Below the pieces are notes generated by a model. That model made no database searches, was not told where the DNA came from, and saw only the letters and a program-made list of their open reading frames with translations. Position numbers and translations under genes: made by a program. A stretch of 64,000 bases of DNA from Methylocapsa acidiphila B2 (GTDB lineage: Bacteria > Pseudomonadota > Alphaproteobacteria > Rhizobiales > Beijerinckiaceae): positions 1,116,001 through 1,180,000 of the forward strand of contig NZ_KE386496.1 in the NCBI RefSeq assembly GCF_000427445.1. The letters run 5' to 3'. Below, one piece after another: positions 17,446-27,130 of this stretch (position 1 is the stretch's first letter; every line of letters starts with the position of its first letter).

Positions 17446-19851
17446 ATGCTAAAAGTTGCGCCTGCGGACGCCTCAAATGCACGTCCCGCCGTCGGTCGCC
17501 TCGGACTGTCTGAAAAGAGCGGGCATTGGCTCGACCTGCTCGCGGAGTTTTCCAAGCATCGGCAATCGCTGACGGATCTCAGCGGAGACCATTTCAAGCG
17601 GCTCAACGCAACCTATGGCGACGCCGCAGGCCACGCTACGGAGGCCTTGCGAAAAATTTGGGACGCGCCCCTCTCGCCGACGGCGGCGGCGCAGGCCTTC
17701 GCGGATTATGTTGTGGACGCGGGACAACGTCTCATCCTGTTTCTCGACATCATGCGCGAGGTCAGCAATTACGCCGTCGAACAAATGGAGGGCGGCGACC
17801 GATTGGTGCTGCTCTATGATTATCAAATCATCGTCGATGGACGCGGCCTGGAGCACCCGGTCAATTACGCGCTCGTGCATATCCTTCCGCCAGCCGGCGT
17901 GCAGATAAATCCGGCCCTTCGGCCCTATATGATCATTGATCCGCGCGCGGGACATGGCGCGGGCATTGGCGGCTTCAAGTCGGACAGTCAAGTCGGCGTC
18001 GCGCTCGCGCAAGGGCACCCCGTCTATTTCGTGATCTTCCATCCGAAGCCAGAGCCCGGGCAAACGCTCGCCGCCGTCTGCGTGGCCGAAGGGCATTTCG
18101 TCCGCGAGGTGATGCAACGCCATCCCAACGCTGCGAAACCGGTGATCATCGGCAATTGCCAAGGCGGCTGGGCGGCGATGTTGCTGGCGGCGTCCAATCC
18201 GGACGTCACCGGCCCTGTTGTGGCGAATGGCGCGCCCTTGAGCTATTGGGCCGGCGTGAAGGGCGCAAACCCGCTGCGCTACAGCGGCGGCCTGGCTTTC
18301 GGCGCCCTGCCCGCCGCCATTTGCTCCGATCTCGGCAATGGCGTCTTCGACGGCGCTCATCTGGTGTTGAATTTCGAATCGATGAACCCGGGCAACACCT
18401 GGTGGTCGAAATATTACAACGTCTTCTCCAAAGCCGATACGGAAGGGCCGCGCTTCAAGAGCTTCGAGCGATGGTGGTCCACATTCTACTTCATGAACGA
18501 GTCCGAGATCCGCTGGATCGTCGAGAATCTATTCATCGGCAACAAGCTTCAGCGCGGCGACGCTCTGCTCGGCGGGCGCGGTCCCATCGACCTCAAGAAA
18601 ATCAAGGCGCCGATCATTGTCTTCGCGAGCCATGGCGACGACATCACGCCGGTGCAACAGGCGTTGAACTGGATCCCGGCCGTCTATGGCGACGAGCGAG
18701 AGATCAGAGCCCGCGGCCAGCGCATTGTCTATATGGTGCATGAGGACATTGGCCATCTCGGCATTTTCGTTTCGGCCAAGGTCGCGAAAAAGGAACATGA
18801 CAGAATCGTCTCGACGCTCGAGATGATCGAGGCGCTGGCGCCGGGCCTCTATGAGATGCGGATCGAGCAGAAGATCGGCGAAGGCATTGACGCGCGCTTC
18901 GTCATGTCTTGCGAAGAACGCACAATCGCGGATATCCGCGCTTTCGATGATGGGCAGGCCGATGAAAAGCCTTTCGCGACCGTGGCGCGATTCTCGCGCT
19001 TCTGGGTCGACGGCTATGAATTGACTGTGCGGCCTTTTGTCAAAGCTCTGGTCACCCCGGCGCTCGCCGAAGCGTCGGTGCGTTCGCATCCGCTGCGGAC
19101 GCGCCGTTATGTTTTGTCGGATAAGAATCCTGCAATGCAAGGGATCGGCGCGCTCGCCGAGACCACGCGCGGGGCGCGGAAGCCCGCCGAGCTTTCCAAC
19201 CCATTTCTGCAAACGGAGAAATTATTCGCCGGCGTGATCGAGCAGGCTTTGAATTTTTGGAGCGACCTCGGCGCGGCGCGCAAGGAGCTTTTGTTCTTCA
19301 CGCTTTACGCCAACCCGTTCATGACGCTGTTAAACCAAGGCCATGTCCCGGATCCGAACGCCATGCTCGGAGAAACGCTGCGGGAACTTCCAAAGGTCGA
19401 GGCCGCGCTCGCCAATATAGAGCGCGGCGGGTTCGGGGAAGCGGTTATCCGCATGTTGATCCTGATGGCGCGCTCGCGCGGCTCGGTCCGCCAATCGCGC
19501 TTGGAGCGCTCCAACGCGATCTTGCAATCGACCGAACCATTCCACAGCATGGGCGAGGCCCTGCGGACTCAGATCATCGACGAGCAGACGCTGATCATCG
19601 ATTTCGAGCCGGACGCCGCCATTCGCGCGTTGCTCAAGCTATTGCCCACGCCCGAGGAACGGCGGCGCGCGATCCGTTTGATCGAGGAGATCGCGGGCGA
19701 CCCCACAGAAATGAGCGGTTCGACGGTCCGCATGCTGAGGCGCCTGCGCGACACGCTCGGCGTCGGCCCCTCTCCGCTCGAAACGGAGACCGAGAAAGCA
19801 TGGTCGGAGGCCGTCGGCAGTTTGAGGTCTCTCGAAGCGGGGGAAGCGTGA
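17446..19851 (+). CDS. DUF3141 protein, PhaC-like alpha/beta hydrolase
   Basis: The protein has 801 residues; AAGGA lies about 11 bp before the ATG. The central half has an alpha/beta-hydrolase core with a lipase-like box 'IGNCQGGWAAM' in which Cys238 replaces Ser, as in polyhydroxyalkanoate synthases. A likely Asp in 'FASHGDDITPVQQAL' and His in 'VHEDIGHLGIF' complete a Cys-Asp-His triad. The N-terminal 'YMIIDPRAGHGAGIGGFK' block is specific to this family. The C-terminal 300 residues are helical with no known motif. Activity is not established; an acyl-CoA-thioester reaction fits both the triad and the neighbours. A paralogue lies at 22.5-24.9 kb. The MaoC-Pta gene begins on its stop codon. 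Confidence 0.83.
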   Translation: MLKVAPADASNARPAVGRLGLSEKSGHWLDLLAEFSKHRQSLTDLSGDHFKRLNATYGDAAGHATEALRKIWDAPLSPTAAAQAFADYVVDAGQRLILFLDIMREVSNYAVEQMEGGDRLVLLYDYQIIVDGRGLEHPVNYALVHILPPAGVQINPALRPYMIIDPRAGHGAGIGGFKSDSQVGVALAQGHPVYFVIFHPKPEPGQTLAAVCVAEGHFVREVMQRHPNAAKPVIIGNCQGGWAAMLLAASNPDVTGPVVANGAPLSYWAGVKGANPLRYSGGLAFGALPAAICSDLGNGVFDGAHLVLNFESMNPGNTWWSKYYNVFSKADTEGPRFKSFERWWSTFYFMNESEIRWIVENLFIGNKLQRGDALLGGRGPIDLKKIKAPIIVFASHGDDITPVQQALNWIPAVYGDEREIRARGQRIVYMVHEDIGHLGIFVSAKVAKKEHDRIVSTLEMIEALAPGLYEMRIEQKIGEGIDARFVMSCEERTIADIRAFDDGQADEKPFATVARFSRFWVDGYELTVRPFVKALVTPALAEASVRSHPLRTRRYVLSDKNPAMQGIGALAETTRGARKPAELSNPFLQTEKLFAGVIEQALNFWSDLGAARKELLFFTLYANPFMTLLNQGHVPDPNAMLGETLRELPKVEAALANIERGGFGEAVIRMLILMARSRGSVRQSRLERSNAILQSTEPFHSMGEALRTQIIDEQTLIIDFEPDAAIRALLKLLPTPEERRRAIRLIEEIAGDPTEMSGSTVRMLRRLRDTLGVGPSPLETETEKAWSEAVGSLRSLEAGEA

Positions 19852-21260
19852 TGCGCGTCAACAAGACATTCGCTGAGCTCGCCGTGGGCGACGAGGCCTC
19901 GATCGCCCGTGTTGTGACTCCGAATGACCTCATTGTCTTCGCTCATGCCAGCGGCAACTTGAATCCCAAAAGCCTGCCGGGCGCGCCAGGCGACGGCGGC
20001 GATGCGCCGATGGCGCCGTCCATGTGGATCGGCTCGCTGTTCTCGGCGATTCTCGGCAATATCCTGCCGGGCCCCGGAACCCTCTACCTGTCACAGAACC
20101 TTACCTTCCACCGTCGGGCCCATGTCGGCGACGCCTTGACCGCGTCCGTGCGCGTCCAAGAGTTGCGGCCGCCGGCGACGGTCGTGTTGCAGACCCGCGT
20201 TCAACGCGGCGATGAGCTGCTCCTCGACGGGATCGCGGAGGTTTTGGCGCCCCAGACGCATCAGACGATCGAGGATGTCGACCTCCCCGATCTGACCGTG
20301 CAACATCACTCTCAGGTCGAGCGTCTGCTGATCGCGTGCCGAAACCTGCCGCCGATGCCGACGGCGGTCGTCGCCCCCGAGGAGGAGAATGCGCTGCTCG
20401 GCGCGCTCGCCGGCGCGCGCGAAAATCTCATCGTCCCGATCTTGATCGGCGATGCGGCGAAAATTCGCAGCATCGCGGCGAGCATCGGCGCCGATCTCTC
20501 CGGCGTCGCGATCGAGGATGCGGCGAACCATAGCGCTGCCGCGGCGCGCGCCGTGGAGCTGGTGCACCAAGGGGCGGCGACGGCGATTATGAAAGGCCAT
20601 CTCCATACGGATGAGCTTCTGAAGCATGTGGTGAAGTCACAAGGCGGCCTGCGGATCGGCCGGCGGATCAGCCATGTCTTCGTGATGGACGCGCCGTCGC
20701 TGCGCCAGCTGGTGCTGGTGACGGATGCGGCGATCAATATCGCGCCGACGCTCGAGGAAAAGGTCGACATTGTGCAAAACGCCATAGACCTCGCCCTGGC
20801 GCTAGGCATCGCGCGGCCGAAAGTCGGCGTGCTGTCGGCGGTCGAGACCGTGAATCCGAAGATCCAGTCAACCCTAGACGCCGCCGCCCTATCGAAAATG
20901 TCCGAGCGCGGCCAGATCCGCGGCGGCGTGGTCGACGGCCCGCTTGCGATGGATAATGCAATCAGTCTATCTGCCGCCAAGACCAAGGGCCTGACCTCGC
21001 TGGTCGCCGGGCAGGCCGACATTCTCATCGCGCCAAATCTAGAGGCCGGCAACATCTTGGCCAAGGAGCTGACCTATGCGGCCCAGGCCGAAGGCGCGGG
21101 TCTGGTCATCGGCGCCAAGGTTCCTGTGCTTCTGACCAGCCGAGCCGACGATGAAGCCTCGCGCCTATTCTCCTGCGCCGTCGCCGTTCTTTACGCCCAT
21201 TGGCTTGCGACCGGCCGCAGCGCGGTCGAGCCGGCGCCGCTCAAGGAAGCCGCCGAATGA
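19851..21260 (+). CDS. MaoC-like hydratase fused to phosphate acetyl/butyryltransferase
   Basis: The protein has 469 residues from the ATG at 19851, which overlaps the preceding TGA by one base. Residues about 1-145 form a MaoC hotdog hydratase domain ('NDLIVFAHASGNLNP', 'LSQNLTFHRRAHVGD'). Residues about 160-460 form a phosphotransacylase domain ('AIMKGHLHTDELLK', 'QADILIAPNLEAGN'). It is expected to hydrate enoyl-CoA and exchange acyl-CoA with phosphate to give acyl-phosphate. Its neighbour, acetate kinase, starts in its stop (ATGA), so acyl-phosphate would pass on to ATP. This fusion with FabI and DUF3141 genes is recurrent in Hyphomicrobiales to my knowledge. Confidence 0.9.
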   Translation: MRVNKTFAELAVGDEASIARVVTPNDLIVFAHASGNLNPKSLPGAPGDGGDAPMAPSMWIGSLFSAILGNILPGPGTLYLSQNLTFHRRAHVGDALTASVRVQELRPPATVVLQTRVQRGDELLLDGIAEVLAPQTHQTIEDVDLPDLTVQHHSQVERLLIACRNLPPMPTAVVAPEEENALLGALAGARENLIVPILIGDAAKIRSIAASIGADLSGVAIEDAANHSAAAARAVELVHQGAATAIMKGHLHTDELLKHVVKSQGGLRIGRRISHVFVMDAPSLRQLVLVTDAAINIAPTLEEKVDIVQNAIDLALALGIARPKVGVLSAVETVNPKIQSTLDAAALSKMSERGQIRGGVVDGPLAMDNAISLSAAKTKGLTSLVAGQADILIAPNLEAGNILAKELTYAAQAEGAGLVIGAKVPVLLTSRADDEASRLFSCAVAVLYAHWLATGRSAVEPAPLKEAAE

Positions 21261-22462
21261 GCCGTCACGTCGTCACTCTCAACGCTGGATCGTCCTCGAT
21301 CAAATTCGCCCTGTTCGAACTCGACGGACATGAGCCCTTCGCGCTCGCGATCGGCTTGGTGGAGATGCTCGGCGAGCAGAAGCGCTGCATCAAGGTGCGC
21401 GACGAGGCCGGCGCGCAATTGCACGACGAAATATGGTCTGATGAGCCAGACGCGTCATTCCATACGGAAGCGCTTCGGCGGGTGCTCGCCTGGCGGCTCG
21501 GCGCCTTCCCCAACGCCAATGTGGTCGCAGCCGGCCATCGCGTCGTGCATGGCGGCGTGTCCTACGACGCGCCGGTCGTCGTGACCGATCAGGTGTTGCG
21601 CGACCTAGAAGCCCTCGTTCCGCTGGCTCCCCTGCATCAGCCGCACAATATCGCGGGCATCCTTGCGGCGCGCGAAGCCTGGCCACATGTGAGCCAGATC
21701 GCCTGTTTCGACACGGCCTTTCATCGGGCTCATCCTTTCGTGAATGACGTCTTCGCGCTGCCTCGCAAATATTACGACGAGGGCGTGCGGCGTTACGGCT
21801 TCCACGGTCTTTCCTACGAATATGTCACGGACAGGCTTCGCCAAATCGCGCCGCTTCATGCGGCGGGGCGCGTCGTGATCGCCCATCTCGGCAATGGCGC
21901 CTCGATGTGCGCGGTGCGCGATGGGCTCTCCGTCGCAAGCTCGATGGGCTTCACGGCGCTGGACGGGCTGCCGATGGGCACGCGCTGTGGCCAGCTCGAT
22001 CCCGGAGTCGTGCTTTACCTAATGCAGGAAAAAGGCATGAGCGCCGAGGCGATCGTCGATCTGTTGTATCGCGAATCCGGCTTGAAAGGTCTTTCAGGGA
22101 TCTCTCATGACATGCGCGAGCTTGAGGCCTCGGACAGTCCCGAGGCGCAGCAGGCGATCGAATATTTCGTGTTCCGCATCCGCCGCGAGCTCGGCGGCCT
22201 CGCCGCTGTGTTGGAAGGGCTCGACGCCATGGTGTTCTGCGGCGGGATTGGCGAACACGCCTGGCGCGTGCGCGAGCAAGTGCTTGAAGGCATGGAATGG
22301 ATCGGCGTCGAGCTCGATCGGACCGCCAACCGGGCGAGCGCGCAAGTCATCTCCTCTGAGCGCTCCCGCGTGCGCGTGTTCGTGATCCCGACCAACGAAG
22401 AGGCAATGATCGCGCGCCAGACCTTGGCGACGCTGGACCGCGCCGTCGCCAACGCCGCGTAG
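21257..22462 (+). CDS. ackA: Acetate/propionate kinase
   Basis: The protein has 401 residues. It converts acyl-phosphate and ADP to the free acid and ATP, reversibly. Motifs: 'LNAGSSSIKFALFE' (phosphate 1), 'AHLGNGASMCAV' and 'MGFTALDGLPMGTRCGQLDP', and 'FCGGIGEHAWRVRE' (adenosine). The start overlaps the stop of the MaoC-Pta gene by 4 bp, so the two are translationally coupled. It ends 46 bp before the convergent DUF3141 paralogue. Confidence 0.95.
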   Translation: MSRHVVTLNAGSSSIKFALFELDGHEPFALAIGLVEMLGEQKRCIKVRDEAGAQLHDEIWSDEPDASFHTEALRRVLAWRLGAFPNANVVAAGHRVVHGGVSYDAPVVVTDQVLRDLEALVPLAPLHQPHNIAGILAAREAWPHVSQIACFDTAFHRAHPFVNDVFALPRKYYDEGVRRYGFHGLSYEYVTDRLRQIAPLHAAGRVVIAHLGNGASMCAVRDGLSVASSMGFTALDGLPMGTRCGQLDPGVVLYLMQEKGMSAEAIVDLLYRESGLKGLSGISHDMRELEASDSPEAQQAIEYFVFRIRRELGGLAAVLEGLDAMVFCGGIGEHAWRVREQVLEGMEWIGVELDRTANRASAQVISSERSRVRVFVIPTNEEAMIARQTLATLDRAVANAA

Positions 22463-22507
22463 GCCATGTTCCGAAAAAGTCGATCGACTTCTTCGACATT
22501 TCGATGC
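22463..22507. repeat. Palindromic intergenic element, copy A
   Basis: CATGTTCCGAAAAAGT followed by CGATCGACTTCTTCGA: an imperfect hairpin between convergent genes, related to four other copies in the window. It may act as a two-way terminator here. Confidence 0.6.
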
Positions 22508-22508
22508 G

Positions 22509-24872
22509 TCAGTCCCCCCAGGACCCTTCCAGGCTGACAGGCGCCAGCGGGTCGCCTCCCACGGGCCGGACTTCGAGCAGCGGGAGATCGAGCACGCGTC
22601 GGAAGCGCTGTAGCGCCTGAAGCGTATGCGGCTCCATCTCCTCAATGGCGCCGGCGATATATTCGACGACGCCGACCGCCTTCAGCCGGTCGTCGGGCGC
22701 CGGCAACAGACTCGTGAGCGCCTCGATCGCGAGATCCTTCTCAAATTCGACGATCACCGACTGTTCGTGGATCAAAGCCGCGCGGCCTTCGGCGCCGAGT
22801 GACGCGAAGGGCTCGTCATGGCTCAGCACCCGCGCGGAGCGTTCGAGCCTCGTGCGCCGGACCGAGCCGCGCGCTTCCGCCAAGACGATGAGCATGCGAA
22901 TGACGGCCTCCGCTAAGCCGCCGCGCTCCATATTGCGGAGGATGGCCTGGACTTCCGGCAAGAAGCGCAGCTCGGCCGGGTCCTTCAGCGTGCGCTGGAA
23001 ATTATGGGTGCGGCCGATCCACGCCATCAGCGGAGACCCATAGTAGGCGTAAAATGCAGCTTCTTGCCATGCGTCGCGCATGTCACGACAAAGGTTGGCG
23101 GCCTCGGCGACCAAGCCGACCCAAAGCGCCTCATATTGACGAAAGACATTTTGTGCGGGGGCCGGCTTTCGAGCCGCCGCCGCCTGTTTCGCCCATTCGG
23201 CGACGGCGCTCATGGCTGGGTTGCGATTAGAAAAAATCGCGCGCCGCACACGAACGGGATTCATTTCACGCAGGATCGCCGCGCTTTGCGGCGTGACCAT
23301 GGCTTGAACGAAAGGCCGTAGGCAAAGATCATAAAGCTCGCCGCCGAGCTCCGAGAGACGATTGACCGCGGCGAAGGACGGCTCCTCCTCGCTGCGTCCA
23401 TCGTCGATCGCCGCCACATCCGTCAGCTTCCGCTCCTGAAAATTCACGAGGAATCGCGCGTGAATCCCCTCGCCCTGCTGATCCTCGATCTGCATTTCAT
23501 AAAGTCCGGGCGAAAGCGCCTCGATCGTCTTCAGCGTCGAGCTGACCTCTGTATGCTCGCGCCTGGCGACCGAGGACGACACGAAGATTCCGAGATGCCC
23601 GACTTTCTCGTGGATCATGTAGATGATCCGCTGCCCACGGATCTTGATCTCGTTTTCATTGACGTAAGTGTCCACGATCCAGTTCAGCGCCTGCTGCGGC
23701 GGGGTGATCGTGTCGCCATAGCTCGTGAATAAAATGATCGGCGAGCGAATTTGCTTGAGGTCGATCCGGCGGCCCCGCTCGAGATTGGCCTCGCCCCTCG
23801 CCAGGCGATTGCCGACGAATAATTGCTCGATGATCCAACGAATTTCGGCTTCGGTCATGAAGTGGTAGCCGCCCCACCAGCGCTCGAATTCGAGGAACTT
23901 TTGACGGCCCATGTCCACGTCGCGGTAAAGATCGTAATATTTGGTCCAGAAATGGCGCGCCGGATTGAGCTGCTCGAAATTCGCGACGAGATAGGCGCCG
24001 TCGAACTCCCCGTAGCCGAGATCCGCGCAGAACAACGCCGGCGCGACGCCGCCGAGCCACCCGCCGCGGTATCGCATCGGGTCTTCGCCAACCCGCCCCG
24101 ACCAATAGGAGAGCGGCGCGCCATTGATCACGAGCGGCCCGTTGATCTCGGGATTGGCGGCGGCGAGGATCATCGCGGCCCAACCGCCTTGGCAATTGCC
24201 GACGATGATGGGTTTCGGCGATTTAGGATGGCGCCGCCCGATTTCCTTGACGAACTCGGCCTCCGCCCGCATCACGTCGGCGAGCGTCTGTCCCGGCTCC
24301 GGATGCGGACGGAAAGCGACGAAATAGACCGGATGGCCGTCGGCCAATGCGACGCCGACCTGACTGTCTTGCTTGGAGCCGCCGATGCCCGCGCCATGCC
24401 CAGCGCGCGGATCAATGATCATATAGGGCCGCTTCCAGTCCAAAACCTCAACGCCTTTCGGCGGCAGGATCTTGAGGAGCACATAATTTACGGGACGCTT
24501 CAGCGCTTTGCCATCGACGATCGTCTCGGTGTCATAGTGCAAGATCGGCGGCGTGCCCGCCGCCTCATGGGCGAGGTCGTTATCGGCGCGCTCGCGCAAG
24601 ACGTCGAGGGTCAGGATCATTCGCTGCCCGGCGTCGATCCAATATTCGATCGCTTGCTCAAACAATTGGCCCCGATGTGCGCTGGAGGCCAAGGCTTCGG
24701 CGATGACATGCGCCTTGTCCGTCGCCTCGCGCAAGGACGGATGATGGGCGCGGCCCATGCTCTCGGCATGGCGCGTCGCGCTCACGAGAGCGAGCTCGGC
24801 CTGGCGGATCAGGACATGAGCAGCGTCCGACGTGTGGCGGACGAAATCGACCGGGCTGAGAGAAGGCTCCAT
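22509..24872 (-). CDS. DUF3141 protein, second paralogue
   Basis: The protein has 787 residues from the ATG at 24872, which has AAGAGG about 8 bp upstream; the frame extends 20 codons further without a site. It has the same plan as the protein at 17.4 kb: 'YMIIDPRAGHGAGIGGSK', a Cys nucleophile in 'VGNCQGGWAAM', Asp in 'FTSYGDTITPPQQAL' and His in 'IHEKVGHLGIF'. It faces the acyl-phosphate cluster tail to tail, so it is a separate transcription unit and may be expressed under other conditions. Function unknown; a thioester-dependent hydrolase or transferase is the best guess. Confidence 0.82.
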   Translation of the reverse strand: MEPSLSPVDFVRHTSDAAHVLIRQAELALVSATRHAESMGRAHHPSLREATDKAHVIAEALASSAHRGQLFEQAIEYWIDAGQRMILTLDVLRERADNDLAHEAAGTPPILHYDTETIVDGKALKRPVNYVLLKILPPKGVEVLDWKRPYMIIDPRAGHGAGIGGSKQDSQVGVALADGHPVYFVAFRPHPEPGQTLADVMRAEAEFVKEIGRRHPKSPKPIIVGNCQGGWAAMILAAANPEINGPLVINGAPLSYWSGRVGEDPMRYRGGWLGGVAPALFCADLGYGEFDGAYLVANFEQLNPARHFWTKYYDLYRDVDMGRQKFLEFERWWGGYHFMTEAEIRWIIEQLFVGNRLARGEANLERGRRIDLKQIRSPIILFTSYGDTITPPQQALNWIVDTYVNENEIKIRGQRIIYMIHEKVGHLGIFVSSSVARREHTEVSSTLKTIEALSPGLYEMQIEDQQGEGIHARFLVNFQERKLTDVAAIDDGRSEEEPSFAAVNRLSELGGELYDLCLRPFVQAMVTPQSAAILREMNPVRVRRAIFSNRNPAMSAVAEWAKQAAAARKPAPAQNVFRQYEALWVGLVAEAANLCRDMRDAWQEAAFYAYYGSPLMAWIGRTHNFQRTLKDPAELRFLPEVQAILRNMERGGLAEAVIRMLIVLAEARGSVRRTRLERSARVLSHDEPFASLGAEGRAALIHEQSVIVEFEKDLAIEALTSLLPAPDDRLKAVGVVEYIAGAIEEMEPHTLQALQRFRRVLDLPLLEVRPVGGDPLAPVSLEGSWGD

Positions 24873-24932
24873 CGTCTCGCCTCTTGAGTTTGATCGCCCC
24901 GGGCGGCAAGCAGAAAAGCGCTGCGGCTCCAA

Positions 24933-25000
24933 AAGCGCGTTCCGAAAAAGCAGGTCGGCTTTTTCAGCATTTGGACAATCGGAGTCCGCTCAGAGCATCG
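24933..25000. repeat. Palindromic intergenic element, copy B
   Basis: GCGTTCCGAAAAAGCAGG then CGGCTTTTTCAGCATTTGG: a hairpin with loose match to the other copies, upstream of the second DUF3141 gene. Confidence 0.5.
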
Positions 25001-25093
25001 TCCGCTTTGCCGATTGCATGCACGGAGAGATTACATTGAGACGACAGTTCTCGATTTCGTAGGAAAGCTTCCGAAAGGCGCGACGAAACCGGA

Positions 25094-27130
25094 TCAATTT
25101 AAAGCCGAGGCTTTCGGCTCAGGCTTGCCCAGGTCGCCTTGCTCTAGACGAGCGCTCACCAACATCTTCTTGAGCTCGCGAACCAAGCGCAAGCCTTGGT
25201 GTCGATAGAGCGGGAACGCCAGCCTGACCGGAAGATGCGTCAAGGCCTCACGCGCGAGCCGCAAATCGCAGCCCGAAATTCGCGCGATGGCGTTGGCGGC
25301 GTCGAAGGCGACGTCGAGCGACGACGCCTTGTCGATCCACAGGCTCCAATCTGGCGGAAAGAGCCGCCCCATCTCAACCCTTTGCAATCCGTCGATGGTC
25401 GCGAGCACGATGAGACGATCTTCCGGCTCAAGACGAATGTCGTCGGCAGGGAGATGACGAATATGGTCGCCGCGGCGATGGACGATCGGCGCGACGTCAT
25501 AGCCATAGGCGATCTCCGCAAGAAGGCGGTCGTTCAACGTGTCGTCCGGATAGATCGTATATTCGGCGACAAGCACTAGGCGTCCATCGAGATGGAAGGC
25601 GCTGAGAATGTTCTCGCCGAAGGCGGCGGCGGCGATCGCTTCCGCGGCGATGCCGTAATCGCCGATGCCAATCGACGCCGGGATCAGCGTCGCGACATGT
25701 TGAGCGAATTGCTCGTCGGCGCTGCGAAAAACGAGCCGGCAATTCGGATTTAACGACCGGGTCGTCAGGCTGATCTCGAGATTGACGACTTCGTCGTCGG
25801 TGACAACGACGACGCATTCGGCCGTTTTCACATTGGCTCGCTCCAAGGCTTCGTGGAAAGGTCCGATCTCAATCGGCGCATCGGGCGCGACGTCTGGCCC
25901 GACCGGCTGATCGGTGACGCCGATCATTGGCCGTTTCCAGTCGCGCAGGATGCCGACGACCCTGAGGCCAATGACGCCCAATCCCACGACGATCGTATGC
26001 GCCCCAATCGGCGCGCGCGGCCGCCGATGCGCGATCTGAAGGCGTGCGCTCAAGATGCGCTCGGTCATCATGGCGAAGAGAATGCCGAGAAAGACGGCGC
26101 TCGATATTTTGACGAGGACCGCAAATGCATAGAGGCCAGGAGAGATCGGAAATGGCAGGCGAAGCGCGCCGAAGATGTTGTCGAACCCACCGACCCCCAA
26201 GACCACCGACACGTTCACAGCGTCGAACCAGCTGATGTCCGGGTTCTCCCAGCGGAACAGCGCAATCCCGGCGAGCACAAGGCCGAGCATGATGATCGAC
26301 GACGCGAGGGCGACGCGCCGGACCTGCGAGCCTGTCCGCCAGAAGCGCCTGACCCGCGCGCGCCAGTTCGGGAGATGCAGATCCTTGGCCGACATGCGAC
26401 GGCGGCGCTTGGTCAACCCGGAAGGTCGAGGCTCGGCGGGACTCGCCATTCGGTCGGCTTTCTCAACCAAGGTCGCGAAATCCCCGTCGCGGACCCGATC
26501 CTCAGGGTCCCAGTCGTGAAACGAGCCTGAGACGGACCGTCCCCCCACTGCATGGCTGAGCATGCGATGCGAGGCGGAGTTCAATTCGGAAAGCCTGTGG
26601 CCTTCGGTGAAGTCTGCGCCCGGCCCAACCGCGAGTCGGACGACGCGCATCTTCTCCCCTTCGACCGCGAATAGAGCCTGGGTCGCATCGCCGAGGGATG
26701 CGAGGGCGAAGACATTGGCGGAAAATTGAGAGGGTTCGAAGGCGACGAGATTGCCCATCTGCTCGCTCAGCAACCCGTTCAGCTTCTCCTGCGCCGACCG
26801 GATGATGAGACGGATATTCGGATTGATGGAGCGGGCGGCGAAAGCAGCGGCGATATTGGCGCGTTCGTCATCTGTCACTAGGAGCGCCGCGCGGCATCGG
26901 GCGAGGCCCGCGCGTCGCAAGACGTCAACCTGACGACAATCGCCAATGACAAGATCGTCGAGAAGGCCCGGCAACCCCGGCGCCTGCCAATGAATCGAGG
27001 AGGCGACGTCGACTCCGATGACGGTCGATTCGAATTCCTTGAGAAGCAAAATGCATTGCTGGCCGAGTCGGCCCAATCCACAGACCAGAAACGAAACGTC
27101 GCGCTCCTGTTGCGGCGCGTTTGGATCCAT
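25094..27130 (-). CDS. Two-TM ion channel-like protein with two RCK (TrkA-N) modules
   Basis: The protein has 678 residues; GGGGAAG lies just before the ATG. Order: an N-terminal Rossmann TrkA-N domain ('FLVCGLGRLGQQCILLLKE') at about 10-190; a linker; TM1 at about 275-293; a pore-like loop 'VVLGVGGFDNIFG' near 313; TM2 at about 330-352; a second TrkA-N domain ('TIVVGLGVIGLRVVGILRD'); then a TrkA-C-like tail. The pore lacks the K+-channel TVGYGD filter. Ion selectivity is therefore unknown and it could be a non-selective or cation channel gated by nucleotide. The gene is alone on the minus strand between glmM and the DUF3141 gene. Confidence 0.75.
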   Translation of the reverse strand: MDPNAPQQERDVSFLVCGLGRLGQQCILLLKEFESTVIGVDVASSIHWQAPGLPGLLDDLVIGDCRQVDVLRRAGLARCRAALLVTDDERANIAAAFAARSINPNIRLIIRSAQEKLNGLLSEQMGNLVAFEPSQFSANVFALASLGDATQALFAVEGEKMRVVRLAVGPGADFTEGHRLSELNSASHRMLSHAVGGRSVSGSFHDWDPEDRVRDGDFATLVEKADRMASPAEPRPSGLTKRRRRMSAKDLHLPNWRARVRRFWRTGSQVRRVALASSIIMLGLVLAGIALFRWENPDISWFDAVNVSVVLGVGGFDNIFGALRLPFPISPGLYAFAVLVKISSAVFLGILFAMMTERILSARLQIAHRRPRAPIGAHTIVVGLGVIGLRVVGILRDWKRPMIGVTDQPVGPDVAPDAPIEIGPFHEALERANVKTAECVVVVTDDEVVNLEISLTTRSLNPNCRLVFRSADEQFAQHVATLIPASIGIGDYGIAAEAIAAAAFGENILSAFHLDGRLVLVAEYTIYPDDTLNDRLLAEIAYGYDVAPIVHRRGDHIRHLPADDIRLEPEDRLIVLATIDGLQRVEMGRLFPPDWSLWIDKASSLDVAFDAANAIARISGCDLRLAREALTHLPVRLAFPLYRHQGLRLVRELKKMLVSARLEQGDLGKPEPKASALN

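Noticed and set aside
17446-19851. Annotation as true PHA synthase PhaC
   Set aside because: The Cys box is PhaC-like, but length, N-terminal block and C-terminal half are those of DUF3141 proteins.
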